NCBI RefSeq assembly: GCF_937873765.1
Contig: NZ_CALMZC010000039.1
Span: 62,001 to 126,000 of the forward strand
Direction of reading: 5' to 3'
DNA: 64,000 nucleotides
Source: an uncultured Thiothrix sp.
GTDB taxonomy: Bacteria > Pseudomonadota > Gammaproteobacteria > Thiotrichales > Thiotrichaceae
In this document: one piece after another, positions 1 through 7,904 of the stretch
How positions within the stretch are numbered: position 1 is the stretch's first letter
Layout: every line of letters starts with the position of its first letter
Notes under the pieces: model-generated
Seen by the model: the letters and a program-made list of their open reading frames with translations, nothing else
Database searches by the model: none
Told to the model about the DNA's origin: nothing
Program-made: the position numbers and the translations under genes

Positions 1-31
1 TCGTTAAAGTCAGGAAGTTTCATCCTAAATA

Positions 32-74
32 AACTCGCCAACTGACGCTATATAGCGAATGAGCTAAGCGAGTT
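32..74. repeat. nested inverted repeat at window edge
   Basis: Arms AACTCGC (32-38) and GCGAGTT (68-74) enclose a 12-base perfect palindrome, CGCTATATAGCG (46-57). A short T run lies at about 80-85, so this could be the terminator of a plus-strand gene to the left of the window, but the spacing to the T run is poor. I see no gene in 1-279 on either strand. Confidence 0.35.
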
Positions 75-279
75 CCGCGCTTTTTACAAACGGAGCTAAG
101 TTCATTAAATTGGCTTTTCTTAGGATTCCGGATTGCCTAGGATCAATAGCCAGACAGCACTGTGGAATGAAGGACATGAGAATCTTAAGGTTTAGTGAGC
201 TAATGTAATCTAGTGTAATGCTCGGCTTACAATTTGTAAGTTCAATTTACAATCCGCCAATATAAAGATTAAAAATAAA

Positions 280-1143
280 TCAATTCGCCCGTTCTAAATA
301 CCGCCCCCGATACAACAAGCGCTTTTTTTCCGGCTCTTCCGCATCTACAAAGGCTGTTCGGCAATGCAAAACATTATTACAAATTAAGCCTTCACCGGCC
401 TGCAGGGTATAACGCAGCTTATAAACTGACTCTTGTTCCCACAAGTTTAGTAGAAACTGCGTTGCCGCTTGAGTGCTTGGATCATCCCGCCAGAGCACAT
501 TTTTTTGCCGTGCCGAATAGCGCATATGTAAACTACCCTCTGCATTAAAGCTAAACACAGGGCCCGTTTGCGCAGGGCGAATAACTTTTCCCTCTAAAAT
601 ATTCGCCGGAATCGTGAAGGCTTCAGGATGCTGTAAGGCATGAATATACTCAGGGTTGGCGTCACGCAATAAAAGATAAGCCAGTTCATGATCCATCAGT
701 TGAGTTTCACCGCCTTGTAACGCTGGGCGCGCACAATGTAAGAGCATGCCGTGGATTTGCTCATCAGGTGCATTGTAATAGCCATCGGTATGCCAGCTCA
801 GCTTCTTATCGGTATACGGAATGTAATCGTGTTGGCCTTGATGCTGAGTTACTTGAATAGCCGTTAAACTATCGACATCTGCACAAAGATTATGCGCTAA
901 GGTCTTTAAGCTTATGCTTTGTGCAAGCTGATGAACTTGTTGTTTGGGTGCTTTGGGTGGTTTGATAAAGCGATACAAAGCAAAGTTATAGCGCGCTAAA
1001 TAGAAGCTAAGCTGTTGTAGTTCTGCTGGCCTAGGAGTAGCGGCATCTTGGATTTCAACTAACAGGTCATTTGGATTTACCGGATAAAGCGCGAGCTTTT
1101 GCTCTCGCCAAATTTGATAAAAATCTTCATCCCATAAGTTCAT
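280..1143 (-). CDS. TauD/TfdA-family Fe(II)/2-oxoglutarate dioxygenase
   Basis: A cytoplasmic oxygenase of the taurine/alpha-ketoglutarate dioxygenase superfamily. The HxD iron-binding pair (WHTDGYY, H118/D120), a GGET turn about 27 residues later, the distal His of NNVLHCRTAF (about residue 260) and a following RGR for 2-oxoglutarate are all present, so the metal site looks intact. I start at ATG 1143, which has GGAG five bases upstream; the in-frame GTG at 1149 overlaps that ribosome-binding site and is unlikely. The length of 287 aa is normal for the family. The substrate cannot be read from sequence: members act on sulfonates, carnitine precursors, amino acids and others. It is divergent from the dsr operon, sharing a 291-base intergenic region. 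TauD itself releases sulfite from taurine, so a link to sulfite metabolism is attractive but is inference only. Confidence 0.85.
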   Translation of the reverse strand: MNLWDEDFYQIWREQKLALYPVNPNDLLVEIQDAATPRPAELQQLSFYLARYNFALYRFIKPPKAPKQQVHQLAQSISLKTLAHNLCADVDSLTAIQVTQHQGQHDYIPYTDKKLSWHTDGYYNAPDEQIHGMLLHCARPALQGGETQLMDHELAYLLLRDANPEYIHALQHPEAFTIPANILEGKVIRPAQTGPVFSFNAEGSLHMRYSARQKNVLWRDDPSTQAATQFLLNLWEQESVYKLRYTLQAGEGLICNNVLHCRTAFVDAEEPEKKRLLYRGRYLERAN

Positions 1144-1237
1144 AAACACTCCAGTAAGTTTGAAGGTTTAAATATTCTAAAATAATGATATTCTATCTTT
1201 AGCGTTGACTGAGAGAAAACTTGTCGAACTTTTTAGG

Positions 1238-1257
1238 TCTATCTCCTTAGAGATAGA
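1238..1257. promoter_or_regulatory. inverted repeat upstream of the dsr promoter
   Basis: An 8-bp perfect stem with core arms CTATCTC (1239-1245) and GAGATAG (1250-1256) and a 4-base centre. It lies about 35 bases upstream of the predicted dsr -35 box and about 95 bases upstream of the dioxygenase start. Its position suits an activator or repressor site for either gene. The regulator is unknown. Confidence 0.35.
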
Positions 1258-1291
1258 GTCGTTTTATAGCACTCCCCATGGGTGAGATTCT

Positions 1292-1321
1292 TTGACAAGG
1301 GTCATAAGCATACACTTATAA
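1292..1321 (+). promoter_or_regulatory. candidate sigma-70 promoter of the dsr operon
   Basis: A consensus -35 box TTGACA (1292-1297) is followed after 18 bases by TTATAA (1316-1321). Transcription from here would give a leader of about 105 bases before dsrA. That leader can fold: GTGTGG (1335-1340) pairs with CCACGC (1349-1354) with one wobble, and GCTACT (1372-1377) pairs with AGTAGC (1393-1398). The dsrA ribosome-binding site GAGGAGG (1423-1429) lies outside both stems. Confidence 0.45.
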
Positions 1322-1434
1322 ACATGGTGTAACCGTGTGGCTAAGTGTCCACGCAACCGATTCTACGCTGGGCTACTCAGCTAAATTAGAGCAGTAGCTA
1401 AGCTAGTCATAAGTGCAACGATGAGGAGGCAGCT

Positions 1435-2733
1435 ATGGCAACAAAACATTATCCGACCCCGATGCTGGATGTCTTGGAAGAAGGGCCTTGGCCTAGCTTC
1501 ATTAGCGGTATTAAGAATTTACGTGACAATCACCCAAACGAACGTATTCGTAACATGAATAATGGCGTGTTAGGCCAATTAGAGCATTCTTACGAAACAC
1601 GGATGGGTTATTGGAAAGGGGGTACGATTTCGGTATTCGGTTATGGAGGGGGGATTATTCCACGCTTTTCAGAAGTGGGGCATATGTTCCCTGAGTCTAA
1701 AGAATTCCATACCCTGCGTGTACAACCGCCAGCCGGTAATTACTACACCACCGATATGCTGCGCCAGCTTGCAGATAGTTGGGAAAAATACGGCTCTGGC
1801 CTGCAAACTTTTCATGGTCAAACCGGCAATATCATGTTCATTGGCTCGGATAGCAAAAACTATCAAGGCTTCTTCGATGAAATTAATGATTATGGTTGGG
1901 ACTTAGGTGGTGCGGGACCTTGTGTGCGTACTGGGATGTCTTGTGTGGGCGCTGCACGTTGCGAAATGTCTAACTGCAATGAGCAAGCAATTCATCGGCA
2001 TTTACTAAATAACTTCACCGATGATGTGCATCGTCCTGCTTTGCCGTATAAGTTTAAGTTCAAAGTATCGGGTTGCCCCAATGATTGTATGAATGCGATT
2101 GAGCGTGCCGACTTCGCCATTATTGGTACTTGGCGTGACGACATGAAAATCGACCAAGCTGCTGTGAAAGAAACGATCATGAAAAAAGCCGCTGAAATCG
2201 GCAAAGAAGGGGATCGTGCGGCAGGTCGGCAGTATATGTTCGATAATGTCATCAGTCGCTGTCCTACTGGCGCGATTAAGTTGAATGATGATGACACCAT
2301 GACCGTCGACAATAGTAATTGTGTGCGCTGCATGCACTGCTTAAATGTTATGCCAAAAGCCCTGCATACTGGTGATGATAAAGGTGTGAGCATCCTGATG
2401 GGAGGCAAGCGTACTTTAAAAATCGGTGATTTGATGGGTACGGTGATTATTCCTTTCATGAAAATGGACACCGAAGAAGATTACGAACGCATTAAAGAAT
2501 TAGCTTCTACCGTAATTGATTACTGGGCAGAAAATGGTTTAGAGCATGAGCGCTGTGGGGAAATGATTGAGCGTATCGGCTTGGTGAATTTCTTAGAAGG
2601 CATTGGCATTGATCCCGATCCAAATATGATCAAACAACCACGTAATGTGTCTTATGTGCGTATGGATGGTTGGGATGAAGCTGCAGAAGAGTGGTTCAAC
2701 CGTAAACGTGAAGAAAAAATGGCGGCTGCTTAA
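1435..2733 (+). CDS. dsrA: dissimilatory sulfite reductase alpha subunit, oxidative type
   Basis: Alpha subunit of cytoplasmic siroheme sulfite reductase. In sulfur oxidisers it runs in reverse, producing sulfite from DsrC-bound sulfane sulfur. The siroheme-[4Fe-4S] ligands appear as C170-x5-C176 and C214-x3-C218. An inserted ferredoxin domain supplies C276 and the C296/C299/C302 set (NCVRCMHC). The length of 432 aa matches the family. The start ATG has a near-perfect ribosome-binding site, GAGGAGG, five bases upstream. It is the first gene of a dsrABEFHCMKLJOP operon. The presence of dsrEFH and dsrL, markers of the oxidative pathway, assigns the direction; that is established knowledge of the family rather than something read from DsrA itself. 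Confidence 0.98.
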   Translation: MATKHYPTPMLDVLEEGPWPSFISGIKNLRDNHPNERIRNMNNGVLGQLEHSYETRMGYWKGGTISVFGYGGGIIPRFSEVGHMFPESKEFHTLRVQPPAGNYYTTDMLRQLADSWEKYGSGLQTFHGQTGNIMFIGSDSKNYQGFFDEINDYGWDLGGAGPCVRTGMSCVGAARCEMSNCNEQAIHRHLLNNFTDDVHRPALPYKFKFKVSGCPNDCMNAIERADFAIIGTWRDDMKIDQAAVKETIMKKAAEIGKEGDRAAGRQYMFDNVISRCPTGAIKLNDDDTMTVDNSNCVRCMHCLNVMPKALHTGDDKGVSILMGGKRTLKIGDLMGTVIIPFMKMDTEEDYERIKELASTVIDYWAENGLEHERCGEMIERIGLVNFLEGIGIDPDPNMIKQPRNVSYVRMDGWDEAAEEWFNRKREEKMAAA

Positions 2734-2734
2734 T

Positions 2735-2785
2735 CCCACCCTCAATCCCTCCCCTGATAAGGGGAGGTTGGGAGGGGTTTCAGTA
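2735..2785. repeat. REP-like hairpin between dsrA and dsrB
   Basis: CCTCCCCT (2748-2755), GATA, AGGGGAGG (2760-2767) is a perfect 8-bp stem with a 4-base loop. Pyrimidine-rich (2735-2750) and purine-rich (2768-2778) flanks can extend it imperfectly. The stem has no T run, so a terminator is unlikely. GC-rich palindromes of this form are typical of dispersed REP-type repeats; here it could also stabilise or process the dsrA 3' end. No second copy is obvious in this window. Confidence 0.5.
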
Positions 2786-2818
2786 CTAATGTTAAAGATT
2801 TTTTGGAGAGTTTAGTTC

Positions 2819-3892
2819 ATGGCAGCCGAAATGCGCGAACCCATTGAGTCTGGGTGTCCAGACGGTTTTCAATATATGCATCCTGTGATGCGTCGCAACT
2901 ACGGTCAATGGTTATATCACGAAGATCCACGCCCCGGTGTATTAGTCCATGTCGCCCGTAGCGGTGAGAAAGTCTGGACCGTACGTGCCGGTACGCAACG
3001 TATTCTGGATGTGTTTACGCTACGCAAATTGATGGATATTGGTGATCAATACGGTGAGGGCTATGTACGCTTCACGATTCGTTCCAATATTGAATACATG
3101 GTAGCAGACGGTGCAAAAGTCGAACCACTGGTGAAAGCTTTGGAAGATGCGGGTTTTCCGGTCGGCGGCACCCGAAATTCTGTAGCAACTTTGTCGCATA
3201 CCCAAGGCTGGTTACACTGTGACATTCCGGGGACGGATGCTTCAGGTGTCGTGAAGGCGATGATGGACGAGTTGCTGGATGAGTTCAAAGGTTGGAATAT
3301 GCCGAATCGCGTCCATATGACTACTTCCTGCTGTCAGATTAACTGTGGTGGTCAAGGTGACATCGCGATTAATGTCCAGCATGTCAAACCACCGAAGATT
3401 AACCATAATCTGGTCGGCAATATCTGCGAGCGCCCATCGGTAGTAGCGCGTTGTCCGGTCGCGGCGATTCGCCCTGCGATGGTCGACGGTAAGCCATCGC
3501 TTGAAGTTGATGAGAAGAAATGTATTTGTTGTGGTGCTTGTTATCCACCTTGCCCACCCATGCAAATTAATGATCACCAATACACACAACTCGCGATCTG
3601 GATTGGCGGTAAGCACTCAAATGCACGTGGTAAGCCAACTTTCCAACGCTTGGTGGCGGCAGGTATTCCGAATAATCCACCGCGCTGGCCGGAAGCAACC
3701 GCAATCGTCAAGAAGATTCTACAGTGCTATAAAGAAGGTGCACGCGATTGGGAGCGGATCAATGAATGGGTCGAGCGGATTGGTTGGCCGCGTTTCTTTG
3801 AAGTGACTGGTTTGCCCTTCACTAAGTACCACATTGATAATTGGCGCGGGGCACGTACTAACTTGAATTCTTCAACCCATATCCGCTTCTAA
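2819..3892 (+). CDS. dsrB: dissimilatory sulfite reductase beta subunit, oxidative type
   Basis: Beta subunit that forms the alpha2-beta2 siroheme enzyme with DsrA. The cluster-binding region reads TSCCQINCGG (C171, C172, C176), followed by ICERP (C203) and VARCPVAAI (C212). The ferredoxin domain CICCGACYPPC supplies further cysteines. The length of 357 aa is normal. The ribosome-binding site is GGAGAG at 2805-2810. It is separated from dsrA by an 85-base gap holding a REP-like hairpin, so the ratio of the two subunits may be tuned after transcription. The C-terminal region (RGARTNLNSSTHIRF) resembles other DsrB tails that lie near DsrC. Confidence 0.98.
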   Translation: MAAEMREPIESGCPDGFQYMHPVMRRNYGQWLYHEDPRPGVLVHVARSGEKVWTVRAGTQRILDVFTLRKLMDIGDQYGEGYVRFTIRSNIEYMVADGAKVEPLVKALEDAGFPVGGTRNSVATLSHTQGWLHCDIPGTDASGVVKAMMDELLDEFKGWNMPNRVHMTTSCCQINCGGQGDIAINVQHVKPPKINHNLVGNICERPSVVARCPVAAIRPAMVDGKPSLEVDEKKCICCGACYPPCPPMQINDHQYTQLAIWIGGKHSNARGKPTFQRLVAAGIPNNPPRWPEATAIVKKILQCYKEGARDWERINEWVERIGWPRFFEVTGLPFTKYHIDNWRGARTNLNSSTHIRF

Positions 3893-3912
3893 AGTCGATA
3901 ACGAGGAATGAC

Positions 3913-4305
3913 ATGAAATACACCATTATGGTCAATGAAGGGCCTTATCAGCATCAGTCCTCTGATAGCGCGCTGCAATTTGTGCGTGCTGCTTTAGAAA
4001 AAGGGCACGAGATTTTTCGGGTGTTTTTTTATCACGATGGCGTAAACAATGGCACACGCCTCGCTGTTCCACCTAAAGACGATCGGATGCTGCAAAAGGA
4101 ATGGTCTGAGCTAGCGGAAAAACATGGCTTAGACCTAGTGATTTGTATTGCAGCTGCTCAGCGTCGTGGCTTGATGGATGCGTCTGAAGCCAAACGCCAA
4201 GGTTTAAATGCCGATAATATTGCTTCCGGTTTCCGTATTTCTGGCTTAGGTCAATTGATCGATGGCGGAATTGAGTCGGATCGTACCATCGTGTTTGGGG
4301 ATTAA
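3913..4305 (+). CDS. dsrE: sulfurtransferase subunit DsrE
   Basis: The catalytic subunit of the DsrE2F2H2 hexamer, which passes persulfide sulfur to DsrC. It has the DsrE/TusD fold. The active cysteine is Cys78 (LVICIAAAQRRG), the same number as the functional Cys of Allochromatium vinosum DsrE. The length of 130 aa is standard. The gene begins 20 bases after dsrB and ends 3 bases before dsrF. Paired with dsrH and dsrC, it marks the pathway as sulfur-oxidising rather than sulfate-reducing. Confidence 0.97.
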   Translation: MKYTIMVNEGPYQHQSSDSALQFVRAALEKGHEIFRVFFYHDGVNNGTRLAVPPKDDRMLQKEWSELAEKHGLDLVICIAAAQRRGLMDASEAKRQGLNADNIASGFRISGLGQLIDGGIESDRTIVFGD

Positions 4306-4308
4306 AGC

Positions 4309-4710
4309 ATGGCGAAGAAATTCCTGTATTTGAACCGCAAAGCGCCTTATGGCACGGTATATGCGTTGGAGTCTTTGGAGGTTGTCTTGATTGCTGCTGC
4401 CTTTGAACAAGAGGTCAGTCTCGCTTTTTTAGATGATGGTGTCTATCAAATTGCGAAAGGCCAAACCCCAAAAGCAGTTGGTATGAAAAACTTCTCTCCG
4501 ACCTACAATGCTTTAGGTGATTATGGTATCACCAAACTGTATGTGGAACGCGAGTCCTTGGTTGAGCGTGGTCTAACGGAAGATGATTTAATGCCCATTG
4601 TCTACGAAGATGAGGACGATGATTATACTGAAAAGCCTTCAGTTCAGGTGATTTCGCGTACGGAAATGGCGAAAATTATGGCTGAACAAGATGTCACTTT
4701 TAGCTTCTAA
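4309..4710 (+). CDS. dsrF: sulfurtransferase subunit DsrF
   Basis: Second subunit of DsrEFH, a TusC/DsrE-like fold that helps build the hexamer. The 133-residue protein contains no cysteine, so it cannot itself carry sulfane sulfur and its role here must be structural. An acidic patch (YEDEDDDYTE, about residues 99-108) precedes the C-terminal helix. It is translated directly after dsrE with a 3-base gap. Confidence 0.96.
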   Translation: MAKKFLYLNRKAPYGTVYALESLEVVLIAAAFEQEVSLAFLDDGVYQIAKGQTPKAVGMKNFSPTYNALGDYGITKLYVERESLVERGLTEDDLMPIVYEDEDDDYTEKPSVQVISRTEMAKIMAEQDVTFSF

Positions 4711-4720
4711 GAGGTGAGTT

Positions 4721-5035
4721 ATGGCAATGTTACATATTGTGAATAAATCGCCTTTTGAGCGAAATGCGCTAAAGAGTTGCTTAGCGCATGCACTATCTGG
4801 CGATGCGGTGTTATTGATTGAGGATGCGGTGATTGGTGTGGTGAGTGGGTCGACGTTGGTCACCGAGCTGCAGCAAGCCATGAATGGCAATGCCGTGAAA
4901 CTTTATGCCTTGAGTCCCGACCTAGCGGCACGTGGTGTAAAGGCAGAGCGAGTGTTGGAAGGCATTCAGCTTGTAGACTATGCAGGTTTTGTGGATTTGA
5001 CCGTGGCAAACGAAAAAACTCAAAGCTGGCTATAA
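4721..5035 (+). CDS. dsrH: sulfurtransferase subunit DsrH
   Basis: Third subunit of DsrEFH, a TusB-like fold of 104 aa. Cys20 (ALKSCLAHAL) corresponds to the conserved Cys20 of A. vinosum DsrH. The ribosome-binding site is AGAGGTGAG just before the ATG. It lies between dsrF and dsrC, the acceptor of the sulfur relay. Confidence 0.96.
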   Translation: MAMLHIVNKSPFERNALKSCLAHALSGDAVLLIEDAVIGVVSGSTLVTELQQAMNGNAVKLYALSPDLAARGVKAERVLEGIQLVDYAGFVDLTVANEKTQSWL

Positions 5036-5065
5036 ATTTTAACTTTATTAAACAGGAGGCCATGC

Positions 5066-5404
5066 ATGGCTCTGGAAATTAGCGGAAAAACTATCGCAAC
5101 TGATGAAGAAGGTTACTTAGAAAACCTGAATGATTGGACGCCAGAAGTCGCGACCGCGATGGCTTTGGCAGAAGAGACGCCAGTAGCACTGAATGATGAG
5201 CATTGGGAAATCATCAATTTCCTGCGTGAGTATTATGAAGAGTATCAAATTGCCCCTGCAGTGCGCGTTTTAACTAAAGCAGTAGGTAAGCGTTTAGGTG
5301 CGGATAAAGGCAATTCCAAATACCTCTATAGCTTGTTCCCTTATGGTCCGGGTAAGCAAGCGTGCAAATATGCCGGCCTGCCTAAGCCAACTGGCTGCGT
5401 CTAA
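5066..5404 (+). CDS. dsrC: sulfur carrier protein DsrC
   Basis: A TusE/DsrC-family protein whose mobile C-terminal arm carries sulfur between DsrEFH, DsrAB and the DsrMKJOP membrane complex. It ends KQACKYAGLPKPTGCV, so both arm cysteines, C100 and C111, are present and spaced ten residues apart. This identifies true DsrC rather than a TusE that has only the last Cys. The length of 112 aa matches A. vinosum. The ribosome-binding site is AGGAGG (about 5055-5060). Two stable hairpins follow the stop codon and may protect or release this usually abundant message. Confidence 0.98.
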   Translation: MALEISGKTIATDEEGYLENLNDWTPEVATAMALAEETPVALNDEHWEIINFLREYYEEYQIAPAVRVLTKAVGKRLGADKGNSKYLYSLFPYGPGKQACKYAGLPKPTGCV

Positions 5405-5427
5405 TCCGTATTTTTTGAATTTAAGGT

Positions 5428-5473
5428 GCTCTAGGCAACTAGAGCCATCTGCTCGACCCTAGCTGGCTAGGGT
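5428..5473 (+). promoter_or_regulatory. twin hairpins between dsrC and dsrM
   Basis: Two perfect 7-bp stems lie in tandem. GCTCTAG/CTAGAGC (5428-5434, 5439-5445) has a GCAA tetraloop. ACCCTAG/CTAGGGT (5456-5462, 5467-5473) has a CTGG loop. Neither is followed by a T run, so they do not look like full terminators. They fit mRNA processing or 3'-end stabilisation that separates the soluble-protein half of the operon (dsrABEFHC) from the membrane-complex half (dsrMKLJOP). Confidence 0.55.
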
Positions 5474-5504
5474 TGCGCTGGGATTTTGCCTGTAGGAGTC
5501 AGTT

Positions 5505-6266
5505 GTGACCTTTGTGAGTATTCTCTACGGCCTGCTATTTTGGGCGGCGACACTGATATTAGTGGTCGGAGTGGGCCGCCGGATTTACTTCTACATGCAA
5601 ATTCCCGTGCCGCTAAAAATTCCCACCACCCCAGCCCCGATTACCCAAGGCGGTGTAGTGTGGCGCATGTTCCGTGAAGTAGTGTTTTTCCAAAGTTTAT
5701 TCCGCGCCAGTAAATATACTTGGCTATTTGCCTTCTTATTTCACATGGCTTTATGGCTCGTGCTGCTGCGCCATACGCGCTATTTTATGGAGATAGGGGC
5801 TTTTTTAAGTTTTATACAGCCTTTCGGTAAATACGCAAGTTTTGCGATGGTGTTAGGGTTAACGGGGCTATTAGCACGGCGGATTTTAGTGGATCGGGTA
5901 CGTTATATCTCTGCACCGTCAGATTTTTTGATGCTGGCTTTGCTAATGGGAATCGGTTTAAGTGGGATGCTCATGACCTTTGTTGCACATACCGATATCG
6001 TGATGGTGAAAGGCTTTTTTCGTGGCTTAATAACTTTTGATTTTTCCCCACTTCCTGCTTCACCAATTTTGCTGTTGCATTTGTTATTAGTAGCAGTTTT
6101 GATGCTAGTGTTTCCGATTAGTAAACTAATGCATGCCCCCGGCGTCTTCCTAAGTCCCACCCGTAATCAAGTCGATAATCCACGTGAAAAACGTCATATT
6201 TCTAAATGGGCGTTAGAGCTGGAGCAACAGCAAAAGACTTATTTGGATGAGGTGAAGCATGGCTGA
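5505..6266 (+). CDS. dsrM: DsrM, membrane diheme b-type quinone subunit
   Basis: A NarI-like integral membrane protein that exchanges electrons between the quinone pool and DsrK. It is 253 aa with about five to six hydrophobic segments and membrane histidines (such as FHMALWLVLLRH) available as heme b ligands. The start is GTG, with TAGGAG six bases upstream. Its end overlaps dsrK by 8 bases, which suggests coupled translation of the two partner subunits. Confidence 0.95.
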   Translation: MTFVSILYGLLFWAATLILVVGVGRRIYFYMQIPVPLKIPTTPAPITQGGVVWRMFREVVFFQSLFRASKYTWLFAFLFHMALWLVLLRHTRYFMEIGAFLSFIQPFGKYASFAMVLGLTGLLARRILVDRVRYISAPSDFLMLALLMGIGLSGMLMTFVAHTDIVMVKGFFRGLITFDFSPLPASPILLLHLLLVAVLMLVFPISKLMHAPGVFLSPTRNQVDNPREKRHISKWALELEQQQKTYLDEVKHG

Positions 6267-7833
6267 TTACGAAGTCCCTAAGCTGAAGGGCGAAGGTTAT
6301 GTCGAGATCCCGACCATCAAGCCGGATGCAATGGCAGGTAAAGGTCCTTTTATTGCTAAGCCCGATTTCCAAAAAGCGCTGCATTTTCCGAGCGATTTTC
6401 AAGCCGCTGAGAATGGCAAATTTGAATTAGTGCCGGATTGGAAAGAACGTGCTTTAACTAAACTGGATGACTTGCGCCATCGCTACCGTTCATTGCAATT
6501 GTATTTGGATATCTGCGTTAAATGTGGTGCCTGTACGGATAAATGCCATTACTACATTGGTACACACGATCCAAAAAATATGCCAGTTGCGCGGCAAGAT
6601 TTGTTGCGCAAAGTGTATCGCCGCTATTTCACCTTTGCGGGCAAGCATTTTCCGAAATTAGTCGGTGCAGTGGATTTGACTGAGGAAGTGGTGGACGATT
6701 GGTATAACTATTATCACCAATGTTCCCAATGTCGGCGCTGCTCGGTATATTGCCCATACGGGATTGATACTGCAGAAGTGTCCATGGCTGCCCGCGAAAT
6801 TCTCGATCACATAGGGCGTGGTTCTAAATACAATAATGAAATCATTAGCAAAGTTTTTAAAGTTGGTAATAACTTAGGTTTGCCACAGCCTGCACTTGCA
6901 GACACCTTAGAGGGTTTGGAAGAGGACGTCGAAGCCGATACGGGCATTAAGGTACGCTTTCCCTTGGATGAAGAGGGCGCTGAAGTTTTATTAGTGACAC
7001 CATCGGCTGACTTCTTCGCCGAGCCCCATGTGGATGGCTTAATGGGTTATGCGAAAGTATTCCACGAAGCAGGTATTTCTTGGACTTTGAGTTCGTATGC
7101 CTCGGAAGGTGCCAATTTTGGCATGTTCATTGGCTCTTACGAAAATATGCGCCGCATTGCCTTACGCATTCGTGAAGCAGCGATCAAGCTCAAGGTAAAG
7201 CGTATTGTATTTGGTGAATGCGGGCATGCGTGGCGGGTGGCGTATAGCTTTTTGAATACCCTCGCAGGGCCTTTCGATTTCCTTGATCCGAAATATCCTG
7301 TGCCGCAGCATATTCTGGAAGTGACATGGGGCTTGATTCAGGATGGTAAATTGGTCATCGATAAGTCCCAAAATGATGACAAAGTGTTGACCTTCCATGA
7401 TTCCTGCAATGTAGCGCGTGGTTCACGGATGGGTGATAAACCGGGTGGGCAGTTTGAATATCCACGTAATGTGATTAAAGCGGTGTGCAATCACTTTGTC
7501 GATATGCCCGCTGACACTATTCACGATGCCACCTATTGCTGTGGTGGTGGTGGTGGTTTGCTCACTGACGATTTAATGGAGTTACGTATTAAGGGCGCTC
7601 AACCGCGTATGGAAGCGCTTAAGTATGTGACTGAGCAGCAGGGCGTGACGCATATGGCGGCGATCTGCGCGATTTGTAAGTCGCAGTTCACTAAAGTGAT
7701 TCCGTATTACGGCTTTAAAATGGAACAGATTGTCAGCGTGCACCAATTGGTGAGCAAGGCGCTGGTCTTACAGCGTCAAGTTTCAGTGCAAGCGTGTCCT
7801 GATGAGGATGATGACGATAACGACGACGCCTAA
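6259..7833 (+). CDS. dsrK: DsrK, HdrD-like iron-sulfur catalytic subunit
   Basis: Cytoplasmic catalytic subunit of DsrMKJOP, related to heterodisulfide reductase HdrD and thought to act on the DsrC trisulfide or disulfide. Two [4Fe-4S] ferredoxin motifs (CVKCGACTDKC and CSQCRRCSVYC) are followed by cysteine-rich HdrD/CCG elements: HDSCN, YCCGGGGG and CAICKSQF. The length of 524 aa is typical. The tail is strongly acidic (DEDDDDNDDA). The gene overlaps dsrM by 8 bases. Confidence 0.97.
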   Translation: MADYEVPKLKGEGYVEIPTIKPDAMAGKGPFIAKPDFQKALHFPSDFQAAENGKFELVPDWKERALTKLDDLRHRYRSLQLYLDICVKCGACTDKCHYYIGTHDPKNMPVARQDLLRKVYRRYFTFAGKHFPKLVGAVDLTEEVVDDWYNYYHQCSQCRRCSVYCPYGIDTAEVSMAAREILDHIGRGSKYNNEIISKVFKVGNNLGLPQPALADTLEGLEEDVEADTGIKVRFPLDEEGAEVLLVTPSADFFAEPHVDGLMGYAKVFHEAGISWTLSSYASEGANFGMFIGSYENMRRIALRIREAAIKLKVKRIVFGECGHAWRVAYSFLNTLAGPFDFLDPKYPVPQHILEVTWGLIQDGKLVIDKSQNDDKVLTFHDSCNVARGSRMGDKPGGQFEYPRNVIKAVCNHFVDMPADTIHDATYCCGGGGGLLTDDLMELRIKGAQPRMEALKYVTEQQGVTHMAAICAICKSQFTKVIPYYGFKMEQIVSVHQLVSKALVLQRQVSVQACPDEDDDDNDDA

Positions 7834-7904
7834 GTCGATTCTTACAACCGATTTCCGTATTGATCCTGAGTTTGGCAGGCCAAGCTCACGCAGAGGAGAA
7901 TGAC

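Noticed and set aside
1322-1434. a known riboswitch in the dsrA leader
   Set aside because: Two hairpins are visible but no conserved riboswitch core was recognised.
1992-2471. 159-codon minus-strand frame inside dsrA
   Set aside because: It is antisense to a highly conserved gene, has no ribosome-binding site or recognisable domain, and its residues reflect dsrA codons.
5486-5677. plus-strand frame overlapping the dsrM start
   Set aside because: dsrM has the better start and membrane-protein signature; this frame is Pro/Arg-rich without any motif.
7860-7904. longer dsrL start at TTG 7860
   Set aside because: No ribosome-binding site; ATG 7905 has GAGGAG at good distance and gives the usual family length.
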